In this document: piece after piece, positions 14,216 to 15,295 of the stretch
How positions within the stretch are numbered: position 1 is the first letter of the stretch
Layout: the number at the start of each line of letters is the position of its first letter
NCBI GenBank assembly: GCA_964429745.1
Contig: CAYSDI010000087.1
Location: 1-15,295 of the forward strand
Length of the DNA stretch: 15,295 bases
Direction: 5' to 3'
From: WGOA01 sp964429745
GTDB lineage: Bacteria > Bacteroidota > Bacteroidia > Chitinophagales > BACL12
Notes under the pieces: generated by a model
What the model was told of the DNA's origin: nothing
What the model saw: the letters and a program-made list of their open reading frames with translations, nothing else
Databases searched by the model: none
Position numbers and translations under genes: made by a program

Positions 14216-15211
14216 TTAGTTTATGAGAACGCGTAGCGCAGTAGTCCAAGTCTGGGTGATAAGGCGAACGCTGTAATAGCCTGCCGGGTATCCGGCCAGA
14301 GTGATGGGAAGTTGGTTGTAGCCGAGGTAGAGGTCAGTTTGCTGGTGAGCGACGACACGACCGGTCGCGTCGTGAATTTGCACTTCTGCCAGGCCGCTCC
14401 AAAGGCTCTTAAAGCTCAATTGGTAGAAATCGCTGGCCGGGTTAGGACCGCCCTGGAGTTCGCTGATGAATGGCGCAGCGGAACCGAGCCCTTCCACCGG
14501 ACTAAGACCCATGAAAGTGCCCGTGTCAACGGTAAAGCAAGCGGTGTTGGAGGTTGCCCAACACATGCGCTGGCCGGGGGTGCATGGCGAACCGAGCGGC
14601 ACAATGTTGATGAAGGAGTCTACCAGGAACTGGATGGACGGGAAGGTGCCCTGGATACCGTAGGCCACGGCAAAGTCAGCGATGTCGTTGAAATCTTGCA
14701 GGTCGGAACCTTCGTCAATGTCCGAGTCAATCAACAGGGAGCAAACGTCAACGCCCTGGGTGGCTTCAGCAAAAAGGCAACACGGAACGCCCAAAAAAGA
14801 GCTGTTGAACAACGTGTCTACCTGGGCCTGCAACACGGAAAGGCTGAAGGACCAGGAATAAACGCAGAATTCATCGCCGCGCACGAGAGCAAGGTCAGCG
14901 GCGGGATCGACGCGGCCGGTTTCGTTGGCCAAAAGGATGCGGGGACCAGTGCTGCCCGAGAAGTCGTCAAACACCAGATCATTCGGGTTGGTAAAAACGA
15001 ATTGAACCAGATCGAGTCCGGAGCTTTCACCGGCAAAATTCAGGTTGGGGCTAAGGTAGCCGATCAGGGCGGTGCTGCTGGTGGGACTGATGGTGCCGCC
15101 GGAGCCGGAGGGCAAAGAGCAGTTTTGCGCTTGCGCGAAAAGGGTCGGTGCTGCCAGCAGCAGGCCGGCAATTAAGAAAGTGGACCGCAACAGAGTCAGG
15201 GCTGTCGTCAT
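14216..15211 (-). CDS. T9SS-secreted protein, paralogue B
   Basis: The frame opens at 15271, but ATG 15211 (331 residues) puts a proper signal peptide at the N-terminus, ending near LFAQ (residue 27). Residues 28-230 parallel paralogue A: QNCSLPSGSGGT, GPRIL, DEF, PCCLFAE (144-150), QGVDVCS and C-x6-C-WATS, with the same cysteine order (31, 144, 145, 157, 210, 217). It lacks the FnIII-like domain, and residues 228-252 lead directly to the C-terminal T9SS sorting domain (GGPNPAS to the end at VLIN). Its stop lies 13 bp before paralogue A's start, so the two are almost certainly one operon. The pair arose by tandem duplication. No enzyme motif is visible. Confidence 0.88.
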   Translation of the reverse strand: MTTALTLLRSTFLIAGLLLAAPTLFAQAQNCSLPSGSGGTISPTSSTALIGYLSPNLNFAGESSGLDLVQFVFTNPNDLVFDDFSGSTGPRILLANETGRVDPAADLALVRGDEFCVYSWSFSLSVLQAQVDTLFNSSFLGVPCCLFAEATQGVDVCSLLIDSDIDEGSDLQDFNDIADFAVAYGIQGTFPSIQFLVDSFINIVPLGSPCTPGQRMCWATSNTACFTVDTGTFMGLSPVEGLGSAAPFISELQGGPNPASDFYQLSFKSLWSGLAEVQIHDATGRVVAHQQTDLYLGYNQLPITLAGYPAGYYSVRLITQTWTTALRVLIN

Positions 15212-15295
15212 GACGGAGAGATTTTGGTATCGAGTTGAATCAATAGACTGAGACTGGATTGGGAAGAGCAAGGTTAGATCAAGGTAGGCTTGTAG
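15212..15295 (-). other. Upstream region of the secreted-protein operon
   Basis: This non-coding stretch leads into paralogue B on the minus strand. Read on that strand it is pyrimidine-rich. I see no convincing TAnnTTTG box, so the promoter may lie beyond the window. Reading frames through it would only extend the signal peptide implausibly. Confidence 0.4.

Noticed and set aside
14312..15175. A 287-codon plus-strand open frame
   Set aside because: It is antisense to paralogue B, which has a signal peptide, paralogous motifs and a sorting domain.

Overview
The window looks like chromosomal DNA of a Bacteroidota bacterium, probably from the Saprospiria (Lewinella-like) branch. Two secreted proteins at the right end have C-terminal domains of the type IX secretion (T9SS) kind. 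Several genes belong to families I associate mainly with Bacteroidota (the 523-residue helical protein, the two-gene unit at 561-2855, the DUF547 lipoprotein). A TAnnTTTG-type -7 promoter box lies in front of the thioesterase gene. GC content is moderate to high by eye. I see no phage, transposase, CRISPR, rRNA or tRNA, so this is mostly ordinary housekeeping and accessory chromosome.

Layout. Positions 1-211 are non-coding: a 37-bp tandem repeat and then a strong rho-independent terminator. A possible 84-residue zinc-knuckle protein (212-466) follows. Next is a tight two-gene unit: a small protein with a Tudor/SH3-like N-terminus (561-1109) and an AidB-like acyl-CoA dehydrogenase (1116-2855). 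A membrane-embedded M28 metallopeptidase (2937-4136) converges on a short-chain dehydrogenase (4201-5022, minus), with paired palindromes and a hairpin between them. The SDR diverges from a calcineurin-like phosphoesterase (5150-5908), which converges on a 523-residue helical-repeat protein (5980-7551, minus). A DUF547 lipoprotein (7678-8685, minus) is divergently paired, 36 bp apart, with a six-TM sensor histidine kinase (8722-9954) that apparently starts at TTG.

The kinase overlaps tail to tail with a GNAT acetyltransferase (9944-10531, minus), which lies downstream of an ACMSD-type decarboxylase of the kynurenine pathway (10571-11587, minus). A run of degenerate 7-bp repeats (11588-11685) separates ACMSD from a Fur-family repressor (11708-12196, minus). 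Fur diverges from a hot-dog acyl-CoA thioesterase (12277-12795), whose bidirectional terminator also serves the opposing tandem pair of paralogous T9SS-secreted proteins (12913-14202 and 14216-15211, minus).

Working together. Likely transcription units are 561-2855, 15211-12913, and perhaps 11587-9944. The AidB-like dehydrogenase and the thioesterase both act on acyl-CoA, but nothing links them directly. The most distinctive items are the tandem pair of cysteine-containing secreted proteins with a shared, unrecognised N-terminal module, the heptamer repeat tract, and the peptidase whose zinc ligands are split by two membrane helices. I found no clear evidence of a defence system or other new multi-gene system.
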